Source: Paraspadella gotoi (lineage: Eukaryota; Chaetognatha). From it: a stretch of 64,000 bases of DNA. Position numbers and translations under genes: made by a program. The notes beneath the pieces are model-generated. The model was not told where the DNA came from, searched no databases, and saw only the letters and a program-made list of their open reading frames with translations. Of this stretch, positions 1 to 13,156 are shown piece by piece. The stretch spans positions 6,271,489 through 6,335,488 of the forward strand of contig CM119265.1 of the NCBI GenBank assembly GCA_051294375.1, given 5' to 3'. Position 1 is the stretch's first letter; every line of letters starts with the position of its first letter.

Positions 1-1292
1 TCTCTCTCTCCTCTCTCTCTCTCTCTTCTCTCTCTCTTTTTTCAGACAGACAGGGACCGAGAGTCGTTCTGTCCGAAAAAAGACGAATAAAAATGTTGTC
101 GGAAAAATTGTCTGTTTTCTGTTTCCGGACGAATCCGGGCGAGGGCGGAATGAGGCGTGGAGGATTTGGTGGGGCGGTAGAGGTGGTTGAGCGAGGGTGG
201 TTGACACGGGGGTGGGGGTGGCGAGAGAGATTTAGGCAATCCGGTTGCGCGCATAAAAATTGGGTTGAGGAGATCGAGTACGAATGTGACACGGGTGGGT
301 CAGGCTGGGCGAGTATTGCCTTTGTGTTCTGAAGGCGCATTGACTTTCTTTTCACGTTATCGGATTTTCAGATTATCACGTGACTACTCAAGAAAGAAAA
401 ACATACACAACAATTGTCCTGTCGCACAATACTTAAGTTTCAGCTGAATATATCTGAAACAGTCCCGTTATGTCTGAAGCAAGTTCGATAATTAGCAAAA
501 ATTTTATTTCTATTTTATATTAATTGGTGTTTCCTTGTTTATCCTTTGGACACGATTCCATCTCCACATTCCGTCTCTCGTTTTAACTTGACCCACGCGT
601 CGTGATGAATCGCGGGGGATTCACGCCAAATTCCATTATCATGGAATCGCATTGTCGGGGATGTCGCGGACGACCGCTTCGGCGTTGTCGCATCACAGGG
701 TCGCAGTAGTTGTAGGGCGTTTTGCAGCGACGGTGATCGTGATAGCGATTGAGCGCGGAAATTAGATTTCGTTGGTCGGTTGGGGAGATGCGAATTTGTT
801 TTGGATGTCGACCGTCGCTTTTGCTTTTGGCAAAGGCGAAGATTGGCGGCGGTTACGTCTCTGAAAAGATCGGCACGGCTCGCCGCCGTTTTGGGCCGTC
901 TTTGTCGCTGAGAATATGACGACGATTTATTTACGTTTTTTAAATAAGAAATATTTTTAATCTTTAAAAAGCATGAACTAACATTATGATATATACATTT
1001 ATTGAATTGTATGGTTATGCTATTATTATTTGTGACAAAAACCAATAATTTTTAAAAAAAATTGGCGACGACAACCGACGATAATCGTTGGTTTACGATT
1101 AATGAAATTGACTTATAATTTCGTCGAAAGAAAGATGAAAAGACGATTAAATTTGAATTAAAATTCATTCATATTTTAATTCCCCTTATTCTTCGCTTTA
1201 TATTGGACGACGACACTTCTTCCGGGTCGCCATCGAGTTTTCTTTTCAGTGGGAGATTTTGCGTTCATTGAACTTTTCCTTCCCTTACGAGC

Positions 1293-1394
<102 letters not shown>

Positions 1395-1865
1395 TCTCTT
1401 TTCAACTAGCCGAGGATTCTTTTGTCATTTTAAAACTTATGCAAACTATAAAATTATGTTGAACGTCCGCTATCGCCGCCGCATTTTGCTGCTGCCACTA
1501 CCATCATCGCCGCTGCTGAGTGCTGAGCCTTCGCCGCCGCCGCCGCATCAGCCGCGGCTTCAGCCGACCCGATTGTAAATTCATCAGCCGTTTTTTTTTC
1601 GGCCATGAAGGCTCGTAACATTAACGTCTTTAATCATTCACACCAGCTTTACTTTCTTTTGGTTATTTCCCTTTTTTTTTATAGTACAACTTATCTCCCA
1701 GTTTTTTGCACTTAAATCTTTTCCTCTTTACGCAAAATAATATAAATTTAAATTCTAATCTCATAAAAATACAGATTTTTAGTTTCCTTTAAAAACTTGA
1801 CGCTGAACGGAGGATGTTAAGAGCAGGATTAGTAGTTGAGCCTTAATATATTTTATATGGGGACT

Positions 1866-1874
1866 GAGAGAGAG

Positions 1875-1933
<59 letters not shown>
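1866..1933. repeat. (GA)n microsatellite
   Basis: A GA tract of about 68 bases with one interrupting phase slip. Confidence 0.95.
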
Positions 1934-1934
<1 letters not shown>

Positions 1935-3282
1935 ACTCCTCCTATATTTTAGTTATGCTAATTTCGTTTTTCAGTCTCGACAACAGAAACACGGATTTAA
2001 AAAAAGTTTTCCAAACGAATATATGTTCAAAGAATTCGAAGCGAAAACGTTTCAATAATAACAAAAACTTTTCTCAAGTTTACTTTTAGTAATAATTTTT
2101 CATTTTCGAAGAAAGAAAAAAAAAGAAAGAGGATAAAAGAGGAAACTGTGTCCGAGAAGAAAAAAAGAAGGCAGAAACACGAAAAGTTTCCGATCCTTTT
2201 TGATGGATGAGTTTGAACAAGGCGTCGAACGAAAAACACGCCCATTTTCGCTCCCCCCCCCTTATCGATGCTCACCCTCCCCCGGCGCTCTCCTAGCAAT
2301 GGCCACTCCCTCTCCACGTCGCCTCGATCCACCCACTTCGGCTCCCCACGGTCCTCGCTCTCGATTTAACCCGTCTCGGAACGATTTCCGTACAATGTCA
2401 TGTAATAGTAGCAAGTCATTTCTTATTTATTTTGTTCTCAATTTAAAAACCAAAAATAGGCCGTTTGGCAATCTATTGAAAAGTATTGTAAAACCGTTTA
2501 AAATTTAACTAAATTGAAAATAATAAAAATAAAACGAAAAGATGAATATTAAATCAACCAGAAAACTTGGGTCTTGACCCTGTCCTTCAGCGAGTGCAAA
2601 ATTTCCTTTCAAGGAAAATTTCAAAGTCCTTAAAAGTGTCACCCGTTTAAGCTTTAATTTATTATTGGATTTTTACCCCATACGAACTTCGAATGGGAAC
2701 GTGGCTCGGTTTTTAGACAAGAAATACTGCTCTCTGACGCAGTCTTAAATTCGTTCATTGAGTCGAACCAGACACATAATTATCAACTTAAAACTTCAAA
2801 TATCAAAATTTCCCTCGTCTTGATGCGACTTCGAGATACTAGTTTCTCAGAAGCTTCATTCCCGAGGTTCTACATCGAAACATCGAAAACGGGGCCTCCG
2901 AGACGCTTTTTCTTTTCCCGAGAACACGTCAATCTCGGTCTCCCAGTTATGCATCATTTCGTTATAATTCATCATATAAATTTTTCTTATAATTTTTTTC
3001 ATTATTATATGCAAGTCATTTTCTGCCGTTTTAATATTCACCAACCTCCAAGAAATGAAAAAGTTTCCACCTCTCCCTTGGCAACCTCTGTAACTCAATC
3101 CTAATTTAGATCCCTCTCACTTCACCCCCTCCACCACTCTTCCTATTTCCATCCCCTACCACCCCCCCACATCTCATTCCGTTTTCCAATGATTTTTTAT
3201 CATTTACCTCAATTAAAGTTATTTTTTTTTATCGTCGTCGCAATTCGATCCAAGGAAGGAGATGACGATGGTAATGAATCAC

Positions 3283-3394
<112 letters not shown>

Positions 3395-3826
3395 GGCTCG
3401 TTAATGTATAAATCTTCCGTCGCGTCGCTGGAGCCGGGATTTCAGTGACCCTCCCGGTTAATTTATGGCTCGAGAGAGAGACCAGGTTTTTTTTTTCTTT
3501 CGTCGTCGCCGTCGTCGTTGGCATCGTCATCGTCGTCGTCCTCGTCGTCGTCTGCTCTCGTGTCATCTTCATATTTGAACAGCTCGATAAAACTCTCCCC
3601 CGATGGGTGAGCATTAGCGCCTCCAATTTCTCCTCGCGCTAAACTTTCCTGGGAGGAAGTTTGACCGATTTTTAGACAGCGATTTACGGATTGATCGAGG
3701 GCTCGACCCTTGATTGGCTGTTTTGACCACGTCTGATATATTTTATTTTCTAAAAAAAACTATCGTTATTCCTTAGCTTCTTGAGCGACTTCGTTTCTTT
3801 ATAATACAAAGTTTGGATTTATCAGT

Positions 3827-4046
3827 AAATGAAATTGGTACAACCAATATAAAAATTATCCATTCATTTAATAAATAAGCTATCTTGCCCCTGACTTTGG
3901 ACACTGGACACTGAGCAGGCTTTGGTGGTTTAAGGCCTCCATCACTCTTACAAGATAATGACATATCAGGTCCCTGCAACCTTTCAATCAAGACTCTCTC
4001 ACAGTCTCGTTTATTCACTCGCAGAGTATCTGGCTTCCCTATATCA
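3827..4046. repeat. Dispersed repeat family, copy 1
   Basis: Shares the core CTTGCCCCTGACTTTGGA and the flanking GGTTTAAGGCCTCCAT with copies at 9793-9917, 26189-26285 and 44590-44745. Similarity to the last copy continues through a CAG-ATCTG-CTTCC block near 4020-4040. Relative to copy 2 it has a 14-base internal expansion (a duplicated GGACACT). It is an old interspersed element of unknown class. The minus strand is open across it, but I recognise no protein. Confidence 0.7.
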
Positions 4047-5649
4047 AAATGTTAGCGAAATGTCTGTTACGATTTACGTTGGCAATCCTTGTTTTATAAT
4101 TATAATTATATAATTATAATTATACACCTCGGCTTAAACCTCGTTGCTTTCGTCGCAAAATCCTCGAAATCTCTGGTGAACCTTATCAAGTCCAGAGGCC
4201 TTCGTCGTGATTGTCCGCACTCTCTTCCGGCCACGCCCCCTTTTTCGTTCCCCCGTGGCGTTTTCCTCTCCCCCCCCTTGAAGCGTCTAACCTTGTTCTC
4301 AGCAGTGCTGCCGATTTCCGGCCGCCGCCGGGTCAAGAGTTCCTCCCCCCCCCTCACCCCGCCGATTTTTACCCTCAAGGTCAGAGGTCAACTTCGGCAC
4401 CCGTCGACGCCCGCGCGCGCGAGAGAGAAAAGACTCTCCGACTCTCCGACGCCGAAACACGAATACTCTGTGCCTGGAATATCGAAAGAACCGGCGTCGC
4501 CCGGCGTCGTCCGGCGTCACCGACAATTTTTTTTCTCCCAGGATCGCTGCTTTAAGAAAGCGGCGTTAAAAACTGTTCGTGACTTTATTTTATACACAGC
4601 GACGGCGGGAACTGTATATATATATTTCACGTTTGACCTCGATAAAAGACCGCACGGTTCTCTCTATATGTTACGGAGAGCGGGTCGCTGTGGCTAACAA
4701 TAGAGGGCGTCTGTCTTTTGCGTTGATCTTTCTGTATTTCTGTCTGTCAGTATGTCTGTCTGTCTGCCTTTATGTCTGAGTATCGTGCCAGTAAGGCTTT
4801 ATATACCATCCTACATACAGTCGTACACTCGATTTCGGTATCTCTATTTCGCAATCACCAATCGCAATCACCAATCACTAATGCCTCTAGATTATAAAAC
4901 TGGTTTAGAAGAGAAACTACTATAAATGAAAGAGAAAATAGTTGCAAGAAGCCGAATGAAGATGTACGAAAACGAAAAGGAATAGTTAAATGGAGCGCGA
5001 CCTTTTTATAAGCGCCCCTCTCGCGACCTTGATAAAGATGACCGCTCCTGGCTGAAGTTGAAAGGAACTAAAAGTAGGAAGGGGGAAGAAAAAAGTGGGG
5101 AAAAGGGGGGAAATGGCGGGAAAGGGGGAGAGAGGGCGGGACCTTGGACAAAACGACATCGGCTATTTGTCGTAGTGGCAGAGAGAAGAATGGGCTACGA
5201 TAGAAGGGTGAAAGAAAGAAAGGTAAAAGGGTAGAAAGGAGAGGAGTGGAGAGAATAGTAAAGCGGAAAAGTAGAGTTAAGATAAGAATAAAATAATATA
5301 GAAGAGAAATATAGTGGAGACAAGTGTGAAGTGAAGTAAAATTAACGAAATAATGAAAAACAAAGACGGGAGGAATCAATATAACACTGGATTTTAAAAA
5401 ACTTTGAAATTTGAAAAAAATACCAAGAACAGAAACGAATGCAGAAAGTAGAGAAGAAAAAGAGAAGACGGAATAGAGAGGCAAGTGAGGAATGGGATAA
5501 TGAAGCCGTAGTGAAGTGATCGAGTTCACGCGGATGCGGTTTCCCTGGCAACGGACTCCGAACTAATGACTCCGTCTCAAAGACATTTGTTATTACGAGA
5601 CGCGAGACCCGAAAATTCGCTCGTAATTTGGGGGGAAGAAACGGAGAAA

Positions 5650-5654
<5 letters not shown>

Positions 5655-5738
<84 letters not shown>
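5655..5738. repeat. (GA)n microsatellite
   Basis: A pure GA tract of about 84 bases. Confidence 0.97.
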
Positions 5739-5741
<3 letters not shown>

Positions 5742-6009
5742 AGAAATAATAAAAGACATGATCATACGAATTATTCGCTTGAGTTACTTTTCACGGTTTA
5801 TTCATTTTAAAATTTATGGATCATCAATTGCTTTACGTTGCATCCAAACCCACCAAAGAGAAAGCTCACGCCGCCTTACCTAAATGTCGACCTCACCCAA
5901 ATATCCTTTGCCCGCAAAGAGCGCCCGACGAAAAACGCGGCCCATTAGGTCTCGCTGCTCATCTTTTTTCGAAGCGATAAAACCCTCTCGCCCTTTCGCG
6001 CAGAGAGAG

Positions 6010-6310
6010 NNNNNNNNNNNNNNNNNNNNNNNNNNNNNNNNNNNNNNNNNNNNNNNNNNNNNNNNNNNNNNNNNNNNNNNNNNNNNNNNNNNNNNNNNNN
6101 NNNNNNNNNNNNNNNNNNNNNNNNNNNNNNNNNNNNNNNNNNNNNNNNNNNNNNNNNNNNNNNNNNNNNNNNNNNNNNNNNNNNNNNNNNNNNNNNNNNN
6201 NNNNNNNNNNNNNNNNNNNNNNNNNNNNNNNNNNNNNNNNNNNNNNNNNNNNNNNNNNNNNNNNNNNNNNNNNNNNNNNNNNNNNNNNNNNNNNNNNNNN
6301 NNNNNNNNNN
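6010..6310. other. Assembly gap (301 N)
   Basis: Runs of N entered directly from a GAGAGAG tract, so the gap probably sits on a GA microsatellite that could not be resolved. Confidence 0.99.
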
Positions 6311-7661
6311 AAAAGATATAGTTGAGTTACTGAATGAAAAGTAAAAGCAACGGATTTCATTTCATAATGGAACTTATTGCAAATATAATCAAAGCAATAA
6401 ATGGCGCCAGATGTGAACCTAAAATTAGGAAAGAAGAGGACGATAATATCGGACGACGACGACGACGACGACGACGACGCCGACGACGACGACATGGTTA
6501 AGAAATAAACAAAGACGATTATTAATATTCTCCTCTTCCCTTTTCTTTTTCCGCCTCTGATTTCCGAATGTCGATGGATGCCCGAGAGAGAAAAAAAGGT
6601 CGAGCCGAACCAAGGAATCGGTCCGGAAAAAAAGCCGGGAGAGGTCAAGCCCGAGCCTTCGGGGTCAGCTCGGCCCCAAAAATAGGCCTCGAAGGTCGAC
6701 CCGGTTCTTTGCTGCTCTTTTGTCTACGACTTCTGATGAGTTTCTTGGGTGTAGTGGTGAAAGGGGGAAGTAGGAGCGAGTGGTCGCTGGACTGATGCAG
6801 TATTCTCGGTTATGGTATTGTTGTTGTCCTCGGCGTCATAAAGGGCAAGGTCGACAGACTCTTCACAAAAGGTCTTCGTAGAAGCGACATCGTTAAGAAC
6901 TCCAAATTCTAGATTTAAATTGTTTTTCTTCGTCAGTTTGTCTGTGCGTCTATATTACACAATATACACCTGTCACGACGTGATACGAAACTCCTCGTTA
7001 CTTGACATACGATATCAGATTTATAAAATTGCAATATCAGTCAGATTCAAGAGTAGGAAAAACAGGTCACTGCAAAATGTAATTGAGGAATATTTTTGTT
7101 ATTTTGTTTTTGTTTTTGTAAACGAGCGTTTATTTTAACATACTGAACAGTGAGTGACATACGTCATCCAGACACGCCCATCATCGTAAGGAGCCATTAA
7201 TTCTCATGATAACCTCGTCTCTCTCCTATTCTTCTTCTTCTTCCCAACCCCAGCCTCGTCTCCCTCTCCCAACCTCTCCTTCTCTCTCGCCAACGGATTT
7301 CCAATCTGGGATCTCCCGCTTTATGGTTCTCACATGATCGAACGCCCCTTTATGTTCTAATCCGGCGCCATTTCGACGCCGCGGGAGGGCGCGGGAACAA
7401 CGGGCTGAGGGGAGGGGGACGACCGAGGGGCGCGCCCTTTTGATTTAAAGGCGGACCAAAAATAAACATACGTTGAGTTGGATGATTTACTTTTACTGGA
7501 TCATTTAATCTGAATTGTATATGTATAATATGTATAAACCAGTCATTCGATCTGAGTTATACATTCAGCCAATCAAATCCGCCTGCATTACGACTCCAAC
7601 CGATCCTCTTAAACTAATCACTCCATCTAACTTCCATCACTCCACGAATCCATTCCTTCAG

Positions 7662-7804
7662 CCACTCCAGCCACTCCAGCCACTCAAGCCAACCTGTCGA
7701 GCTTCTTCTTCGACGTCATCGGGAATCCACGGGGCGATCCTCCTCGATAATCCTCATGAACGAGATCCCCTATGGCCGCGTAACGAAGGAATAACGACGA
7801 CGCG
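7662..7804 (+). CDS. Candidate exon 1: start of CUB1
   Basis: Acceptor after ...CCATTCCTTCAG, donor CG|GTTATT (weak). The frame is open and reads a first Cys (codon 7695) followed by SSGIHGAILLDNPHERDPLW, which resembles the first strands of a CUB domain (Cys, Gly-x-Ile, Pro-rich turn). It ends in phase 2, so the split codon CG+G gives Arg directly before the CAFHLLLAF start of exon 2, as expected for the second CUB cysteine. The acceptor could equally be one of the next CAG or AAG triplets (an NAGNAG-like series). The weak donor and the proline/glutamine-rich start keep confidence modest. Nothing upstream was identified as signal peptide. Confidence 0.42.
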
Positions 7805-7869
7805 GTTATTCCGAGCGGAAGCGGATCAATGAATCTGGGATTTATTATACATTTCGCATTATTGCAGCA

Positions 7870-7876
7870 GGGAGAG

Positions 7877-7968
<92 letters not shown>
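7870..7968. repeat. (GA)n microsatellite
   Basis: A GA tract of about 99 bases with two single-base slips. Confidence 0.95.
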
Positions 7969-7971
<3 letters not shown>

Positions 7972-8344
7972 TTAATTTTTTCATCTTTTCCGTCGAGAAA
8001 ATTTACGAGATTAAACTTAAGAAATCAAAGGAGAACATCTTGAGAAAGTATGTAGATTAAAATTTTCTTCGTATTCAGAATTGATTCTCGTTTTATTTTA
8101 TTATCTGATGTCTGCCGTTTGAACTATACGTCTTTATCATTTTCACCCTCGTTTCCTTCTCAAGAGAAATTGATTTATTGCCGACTGAGAGAGTAACTGG
8201 CTTGAGGCATCCATTTTCTTATCGCTGTTGTCGTCAACAGGATCAATTTCATCATCAGAAGGCATTGTAAATAACTTGGTTGTCGTCTTCGTACGACGCT
8301 AACGTTATCATTGTGGTCGTCGTTTTCTTTTCTTTCTTCAATGC

Positions 8345-8408
8345 CTTCGTCGTTGTCGTCGTCGTTGTCGTCGTCGTCGTCATCGTCGTCGTCGTCGTCG
8401 TTGTCGTT

Positions 8409-8458
<50 letters not shown>
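8345..8458. repeat. (TCG)n trinucleotide microsatellite
   Basis: About 114 bases of TCG units with occasional TTG variants. It gives artificial poly-Val, poly-Ser and poly-Asp ORFs depending on the frame. Confidence 0.96.
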
Positions 8459-8459
<1 letters not shown>

Positions 8460-8812
8460 GTTGTCGACGACGTTTATCGTCGATTGTTTATTCCCAAGGA
8501 AAATACTGCATCGAAGCGACCGCATTTTAACCCGCGCCCTTTCAATTTAATTTGAATTTCTGCCACATTCTTTTTAGTCCTCTCCCTCTCCCTCTCTCTC
8601 TCCCTCCCTCTCTCTCTCCCCATCTCCCTCCCAAATTTTTTTCTCATTCTCGATTCTCAAAAGCGACTGATCGCTGAGAACATAAAAAAGACAACCCTTA
8701 TTTTTTTCCTTTCCTTTCCTTCAGTTTCTTTTTATCTTTTCTTTCTTTTCTTATCTTTTTTCTTCCCCGTCTGAGCAAAGTTTTCACCCTTTTCTGATCT
8801 AAACCTGTGATT

Positions 8813-8813
8813 T

Positions 8814-8904
<91 letters not shown>
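8813..8904. repeat. (TTTC)n tetranucleotide microsatellite
   Basis: A pure tetranucleotide array of about 92 bases. Confidence 0.97.
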
Positions 8905-9029
8905 ATCTTCTGTCTTTTTATTTTTAAGTCCAATTTTATTTTTTTTATTTCTTCCTATCTCTCCATATCCTTTTTAGCCCTCTTTCTCTCTCCTTTCCCT
9001 GCTCCCTCCCTCCCTCCCTCCCTCCCTCC

Positions 9030-9077
<48 letters not shown>

Positions 9078-9792
9078 CCCATTCCACGTTTTCCATCGCT
9101 CTTTTTATCTCTGATTCCTCAGGCCGCCGGTCGACCCGTCGATGGGTATTTCCGCCGTTTGATGGTCGAGGGAAAGAGAGAGAAGGCCGTGATTTTTGGG
9201 TGGGTACGGGAACAGGTCAGGGTGGGCCGTGTGGCGAATGGAATATCTCCGCGTGGAAAACCGTTCCATGCGCCCCATCTCCCCCTGAACCAAAAAAAAA
9301 AAAGATGGCGTCGAAATTTCTGTCGTCTGGCGTCTCGCGGCGCCGGATGGAGTTTTTGGCAAAGACACGCTGGAATTTTTTACGAAAACGAAACGCACCT
9401 GAGCGGATTAGAGCCCCTCGGTCCGTAACACCTGTGGCATTGCGCCTCCTCCGTTTTACCAATGCATCTACAGTAACGTAAATGCACCTGGTATTCAACT
9501 TCTCTCAAACTCAAGCATTCAACTCGCACCTCTGAAACTGTTAACTTTTTCTAATCTGTTCATCGTCGCATCTGTCTCTCTCCTCAAAGCGAAATAGCTA
9601 AACAACAACAACGACGACGAAAGCAACAACGGCCTCATTAACTTCCCTTTCTTCTCCAAGATCGAATTTCCTTTTTTTCTCTCCTCAGTTTCTCCATTTG
9701 TTCTTCAGAATTCCCTCCGTCAATTTGTCTGATTTTTTTTTCTGTCAAACTAAATCAATGAAAACTAATTCATTGGCAAAGGAAAAGTATTA

Positions 9793-9917
9793 CATGAAAT
9801 TGGTACAACCAATATAAAAATTATTCATTCATTTAATAAATAAGCTATCTTGCCCCTGACTTTGGACAGGCTTTGGTGGTTTAAGGCCTCCATCACTCTT
9901 ACAAGATAATGACATAG
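9793..9917. repeat. Dispersed repeat family, copy 2
   Basis: Nearly identical to copy 1 at 3827-3967 apart from a 14-base length difference, which suggests relatively recent movement or conversion. Copies 3 and 4 are more diverged. Confidence 0.72.
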
Positions 9918-9935
9918 CATATTATATATACATGT

Positions 9936-9974
9936 TATACTGTATACAGTATACAGTATACAGTATACTGTAAC
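9936..9974. repeat. Short palindromic GTATACA array
   Basis: ACTGTATACAGTATACAGTA-type heptamers repeated about five times. Each unit is itself close to palindromic, so the strand can fold on itself. Confidence 0.85.
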
Positions 9975-11312
9975 AGTAAATAGCTAACCTCACCACAACT
10001 TTTTGCGCATAGAGATATTGCTTTTTCTTCGTCGAGCCTAATCCATCAGCGTTTCTGTTTCGTTCTTGACGTCGATGTTCTTTTCTTTCCGTCGATGATG
10101 TTCTTTTTTTTGTTGGAAGGCGATGATCTTTTGTTCGCCTCGTTTGCCTCGTTCTCGTCTTCGCTCCTGTCTGGGGCGTCGTTGTCACTCGGCCAACTTC
10201 TTTCGATCTCCGCTTGAGGGAGCGACTCGACTTTTTTATTCTTCGCATCAACAAAACATCATCGCCCTTCACTCTTTTTTTTTCTCGGTCCCTCCTTTCC
10301 GATCACTCTCTTTTCCTTTCTCCTTTCCTTCATCACTTATTCTTTTCCTTCTTTTTCAATCCCGCCTTTTCTTTTTTTTTTCCTTTTCAACTCTTAGTCT
10401 TTTCCTCCTTCGAAATATCTCCTTTCCTCCTTTCCCTATTCAAACTTCGAGCTTTCCCCATTCAATCGCTACCTTTATATTCCTTTTAAATCCTTTCGCT
10501 CCCTCGCATCTATTTTCCCATCGTTTCTCCCTTTTCTCCATTTCTAATCAGTTTTTCTCTCGCTTTCCGTCGCTTTCTCACCCGATCGATCCCACGCCCC
10601 TCTTCCAGATCCCACTCCCCCCCACCTCCCTCCCTTTTTTTACTTCGCTCTTCATCGCCCATCAGTCTTCTTTTCTCGTCTCTATTCTTCTTACCCGTCT
10701 ACAATTTACACTCTTTCTAATCGCTCCTCTACCTTTACCACTCAACTACGCTCCCCTGCTACTGTAAAAAAAGAGACTAGTTTGGGGTAGGGGGAATGTA
10801 GTGGGCAGAATAAATACCTTTTTTTGTCGACACCTCTCGTGATTCTCGCCGATTACCCAAAGTGGCGCCCAATCCTTTTTTTTTTTTAGACTTTCATGTC
10901 AAAATTCGTTTAAAGCTTTTCACACAAAAGCGTTGAACTTTCTATGCCATTGCGCAGCTTCGTTTCGAAACTCGAAATTATTATTAACTTTTTGTTAACA
11001 TGAGCTGCAACAATAGTTGCGATGTCAAAACTACAAGAGTCGGCGCAACCCTGTTCCTTTTTTTCTTTCCCTTTTTCCAAAAAAAAAAAGGGCACATTTG
11101 GTTGAAAAGGACTCGTCGAACGAGGACCGAAGCTGAGCTGAGCCGCCTTCTTTTCTTTTTTTCAACTTTTTTCCTCATTCCTCGTTTTCTAACCACTCCT
11201 CCCGCCCTTACCCTATTTCCTCTTCGCCTCTCCTCTTTACTTTTCTCTTCCTTCCCTCCATCCTCCTTTCCTTCTTCCCCTCCTCTCCTTTCTCCTTCCC
11301 CTCCTCCTCCAG

Positions 11313-11441
11313 GTGCGCGTTCCACCTCCTCCTCGCCTTCTCCTCTCAACTCGTTCTCGTCTCTTTGAACCTTCAAAGCGGCGGCAACATGAAAGCCGAA
11401 GCCTTCGACTGCAACAAGACTTACGAGGGAGCCTTTTACAG
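11313..11441 (+). CDS. Exon 2: CUB1 core
   Basis: Acceptor follows a strong pyrimidine tract (...CTCCTCCTCCAG); donor AG|GTGATG. Phase 2 in, phase 2 out, 129 bases. The peptide begins with the second CUB cysteine (CAFHLLLAFSSQLVLVSL) and runs to ...AFDCNKTYEGAFY, matching a CUB beta-strand followed by the third cysteine. NKT is a potential N-glycosylation site. The ATG inside it (11389) is internal and should not be taken as a start, because the upstream CUB strand would be lost. Confidence 0.78.
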
Positions 11442-13156
11442 GTGATGGGGTAAGGGAGTCAGAGGGTGATGGGCCGGAGGAGGTGACGGAGTGATAGGAT
11501 CTCGGAGAGGTTGGGGTTATAAAGAGAAGAAGGCTGGGATGATGGGGCGAAGGGGGCTGAGATGATGGGGTGAAGATAGCGTGATGGGGCCTATGGAACT
11601 GAGGTGATTGGGTCGAAGAAATCTGGGGATGATGGGCAAAACAGGCTTGGTTGATAGTTGATGATTGGGCGAAAAAGACAGAGTAGATGGGGAATAAAGA
11701 GGCTGCGGTGATGCGACGAAGCTGGCTTTATCAATGGGGTAAAGGCGGCTAGATTGATGGGGCCGAAGAACGTAAGATTGAAGGGCCTCGTGTGGTAGAG
11801 CAGAAGGATGCGGCAAGTCATGGTCAATGGAAGTCATTTGTTCGAAGAAACAGAAAGGTGCGAGTCTCGTTGATCGATTGTTTGATTGGTTTATGGGGTC
11901 TGGAAGGTTATTTCCAGCCTTTTCCTGGTAGAAAAGAATTTTTATTACATTTTCTCATGACATCGAAGGCGATGAGACAGGAAATAAAAAAATCCAAGTG
12001 GCACTAAAATTCTTCCGAAACACGAGTCGCAGTCGAACCGAAGCGACACCTACGGTCGACCCAAAGAAATTATTTCTTTTAGGTTTGAAAGAGAGAGTGG
12101 TGGGTTTCGACGGAGTCATTGAACTCGGTTGGGGGGGGAGGGAAAACAAGAAAATATTGAGGGGGACAAGAAAGGAACGAGCCGCTTAAAATGGCCGAGG
12201 GCGGCTGGGGTAAAGGTTTAGTGCCGAAGGATTTAACGGAATGGGAAACTAAAAGGTTGGGAACGGAAGGAAAAGTGTGGAAAAATTGAAACTTTGTTTG
12301 GCCAAAGTGAAGTGAAGGTAGGGAAGTATTGAGTGAAGAGTAGGGAGAGACAGTGATGAGGCTGAAACTAGTAAAGCGGAACGAAGAAAAAAGCAGGGAA
12401 AAAGAAAGGGCGCTACGAAAGAGAGAAAAAGGACATGGAAAGGTAAGGCCCCGACTAAAATAATAATATTGGCAGGGCATAGAAAAGGGTGCGACGAAAA
12501 TAAGAAAAAGAGCAGAGAAAGGGAAGGGGCCTTACGAACGGTGAATACGAACAGCACATGGGAAGGGTGTGACGAAAAGGATAAAAACGGGCAAGGGAAG
12601 TGGGCGACGAAAAAAGGAAATGGGCAGGGAAAAGGAAGGGGGCGACGAAGAGGTGAGCAGGGCATGGAAAGCAGAACAAAAGACAGAGAAAATAAAGAAA
12701 TACTAACAGGGCATGGGAAGGGTGTGACGAAAAGGGAAAAAAAACGGGCAAGGAAAGGGAAGGCCGCGACAAAAATAATTAAAAGGGCAGGGAAAAGATG
12801 AATAAGGACAGGGAAGGGGAACGCCGTTAAGAGAAGGGAAAGCTCAAGAAAGGCAAAGGCGCTACAAAGAAGAGAAAGGGAGAAGGAAAGAGAATGGCGC
12901 AAGGAAAAGGAAATGGAGTGGGCGGGGGGAATCGTGCGATGGAGGGTCAAGGTGAGACGAGTGTCGAAGAGTTTTAAGGCGCGCCCATCCCCGGGCAGAC
13001 GAAGAAGGAACGAACGAACGAGCTCCTTTGCATGAGCCACTTTTCTTTCTACTGAAGGGAGAGAGGATAAGATGGGTGCAGATGAGTGGGGATGGGTATA
13101 GATGGGCGCAGATGGGTAGAAATGTAAGAGATAGATGAGTTGTTATGGGTCAAATT
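11442..13156 (+). other. Intron 2, first part: G-rich and purine-rich
   Basis: 11442-11790 is full of GATGGGG-type words in loose repeats of about 30 bases. 12180-12960 is strongly purine-biased on the + strand, with repeated words such as GGGCA(T/G)GG(G)AAGG and GACGAAAA. The long minus-strand ORF here (Phe/Ser/Leu-rich) is a by-product of this composition. No exon was seen. Confidence 0.6.

Larger units (their letters stand above)
7805..11312 (+). other. Intron 1 (if exon 1 is real)
   Basis: Contains a GA tract (7870-7968), a (TCG)n block (8345-8458), a pure (TTTC)n tract (8813-8904), CCCT/CT tracts (8999-9075), a dispersed repeat copy (9793-9917) and a GTATACA palindromic array (9936-9974). 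The last kilobase is strongly pyrimidine-rich on the + strand. No other coding segment was recognised. Confidence 0.5.

Noticed and set aside
539-1045. 168-residue ORF on the minus strand
   Set aside because: No recognisable motif, runs out into AT-rich sequence, and no second coding feature supports it.
10123-10767. 214-residue plus-strand ORF
   Set aside because: Pyrimidine-rich intron upstream of exon 2; Phe/Ser/Leu composition follows from T/C content.
12249-13040. 263-residue minus-strand ORF rich in Phe, Leu and Ser
   Set aside because: It is the complement of a purine-biased tract lacking stop codons for compositional reasons; the hydrophobic look is not a membrane protein.
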